This document shows, piece after piece, positions 51,518 through 51,893 of a stretch of DNA of 51,893 nucleotides. The position numbers and the translations under genes are program-made. The DNA is from Acidobacteriota bacterium (GTDB lineage Bacteria > Acidobacteriota > Terriglobia > Acidiferrales > UBA7541). The notes under the pieces were generated by a model. It saw nothing but the letters and a program-made list of their open reading frames with translations, was not told where the DNA came from and did no database searches. Numbering within the stretch: the stretch's first letter is position 1; the number at the start of each line of letters is the position of its first letter. The stretch spans positions 1 through 51,893 of the forward strand of contig JABCYZ010000042.1 in assembly GCA_013289955.1 (NCBI GenBank), in the 5' to 3' direction.

Positions 51518-51565
51518 GTTGCACAATAGTTGCACAAATCCTGCCGACCAGTGGTCTGTTGCACC
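51518..51565 (+). repeat. Three GTTGCAC direct repeats, integrase arm-site candidates
   Basis: GTTGCACA at 51518-51525 and 51529-51536 and GTTGCACC at 51558-51565, with an inverted GTGCAA at 51494-51499, in the gene-free stretch upstream of the tRNA-Ser fragment. Short direct repeats next to an attachment site are typical of tyrosine-integrase arm sites. No gene is seen in 51371-51630. Confidence 0.35.
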
Positions 51566-51630
51566 AAAATAGGGCATCTCACCCGAGCATAACTTATTGA
51601 TTCCGAACAACAGCGTGTGGAATCGGGAAT

Positions 51631-51694
<64 letters not shown>

Positions 51695-51700
51695 ACCTAA

Positions 51701-51893
51701 GGGGTCCAGACCGGAGACATAGGTAACAGAACGTACCGGCTACATAGGTAACACTTTTGGGCCAAGAGGGTTGTCGAGAGGCTGCAAAGTTTTTTGCTCC
51801 AGATCGATGTAACCGAGATCGTACTCCATAAAGCTGACCAGCCAAATACCTTCTTCGACCTCCTTGATACCGACAGCCTGACCAGCAAAGACC
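51701..51893 (-). mobile_element. IS481-type insertion sequence, 3' end, cut by the window edge
   Basis: The element seems to begin at about GGGGTCCAGACCGG (51701), nine bases after the tRNA fragment. It contains two direct copies of ACATAGGTAACA (51717-51728 and 51742-51753) just outside the transposase stop codon, as seen at ends of this IS group. The rest of the element lies outside the window, so the matching inverted repeat and target duplication cannot be checked. Confidence 0.6.
51740..51893 (-). CDS. IS481-family transposase, C-terminal part (partial)
   Basis: The last 50 codons of an rve-type (DDE) transposase enter the window from the right: VFAGQAVGIKEVEEGIWLVS, then FMEYDLGYIDLEQKTLQPLD and NPLGPKVLPM before TAG at 51742-51740. 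The VFAGQxVGI and SFMxYDLGYxDLE blocks are characteristic of the C-terminal region of IS481/IS3-related transposases. No frame damage is visible in the part seen, so the element may be intact beyond the edge. Confidence 0.75.
   Translation of the reverse strand, partial: VFAGQAVGIKEVEEGIWLVSFMEYDLGYIDLEQKTLQPLDNPLGPKVLPM

Overview
The window looks like chromosomal DNA of an Acidobacteriota (Terriglobia-like) bacterium. The main pointers are two PadR-regulator/ADOP-permease pairs (ADOP is the acidobacterial duplicated orphan permease family), a PilZ-TonB fusion protein, an MglA-type GTPase, YvcK, and many secreted or Tat-exported single-gene enzymes. I infer this from gene families only; there is no rRNA gene here to confirm it.

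Layout. 1-290: remains of an IS256-type transposase (minus) and an IS91-type transposase (plus). 0.5-4.3 kb: a two-gene unit with an unknown 480-residue protein and a copper-radical-oxidase-like Kelch protein carrying a C-terminal repeat array. 4.6-8.1 kb (minus): a YdeI-like gene with an in-frame stop, an acyltransferase, a decapitated esterase, a Crp/Fnr regulator and an RsbRD_N-like protein. 8.7-10.6 kb: ECF sigma factor operon. 10.8-14.9 kb: CPBP protease, a VOC-protein relic, PadR plus ADOP permease. 15-25.9 kb: mostly single metabolic or envelope genes (RsbU-type phosphatase, monooxygenase, two AhpD-like proteins, class II aldolase, glutamate dehydrogenase, TIM-barrel protein, GH172-like protein, PilZ-TonB protein). 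26.1-31.5 kb: a putative glycoside hydrolase, then a second PadR plus ADOP pair with a palindromic operator candidate. 31.6-34.3 kb: YvcK, a TPR protein and MglA.

34.4-51.7 kb is the most interesting part. A complete malonate decarboxylase operon, mdcABCDEFGH (minus strand, tightly overlapping), is preceded by a secreted alpha/beta hydrolase and followed by a multicopper oxidase. Beside it lies a membrane-bound, multi-PAS sigma-54 activator. On its other side a plus-strand cluster encodes a STAS protein, a Tat-exported epoxide-hydrolase/dehalogenase-like enzyme, a DUF2490 outer-membrane protein, an SDR dehydrogenase and a DUF1275 protein. Both operons carry the same 26-bp element (25 of 26 bases identical) in the same orientation, each exactly 76 bp upstream of a GG-N10-GC (-24/-12) promoter candidate. 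I read this as one sigma-54-controlled two-operon regulon, unlike the LysR-type (MdcR) control described for other mdc clusters.

The block sits between two tRNA-anticodon-arm-like sequences sharing an 11-bp direct repeat. The right one is the 3' part of a tRNA-Ser(GCU) gene, from anticodon loop to CCA, next to a cut-off IS481-type element. This suggests a genomic island that has lost its integrase. No CRISPR array, rRNA gene or complete tRNA was seen.
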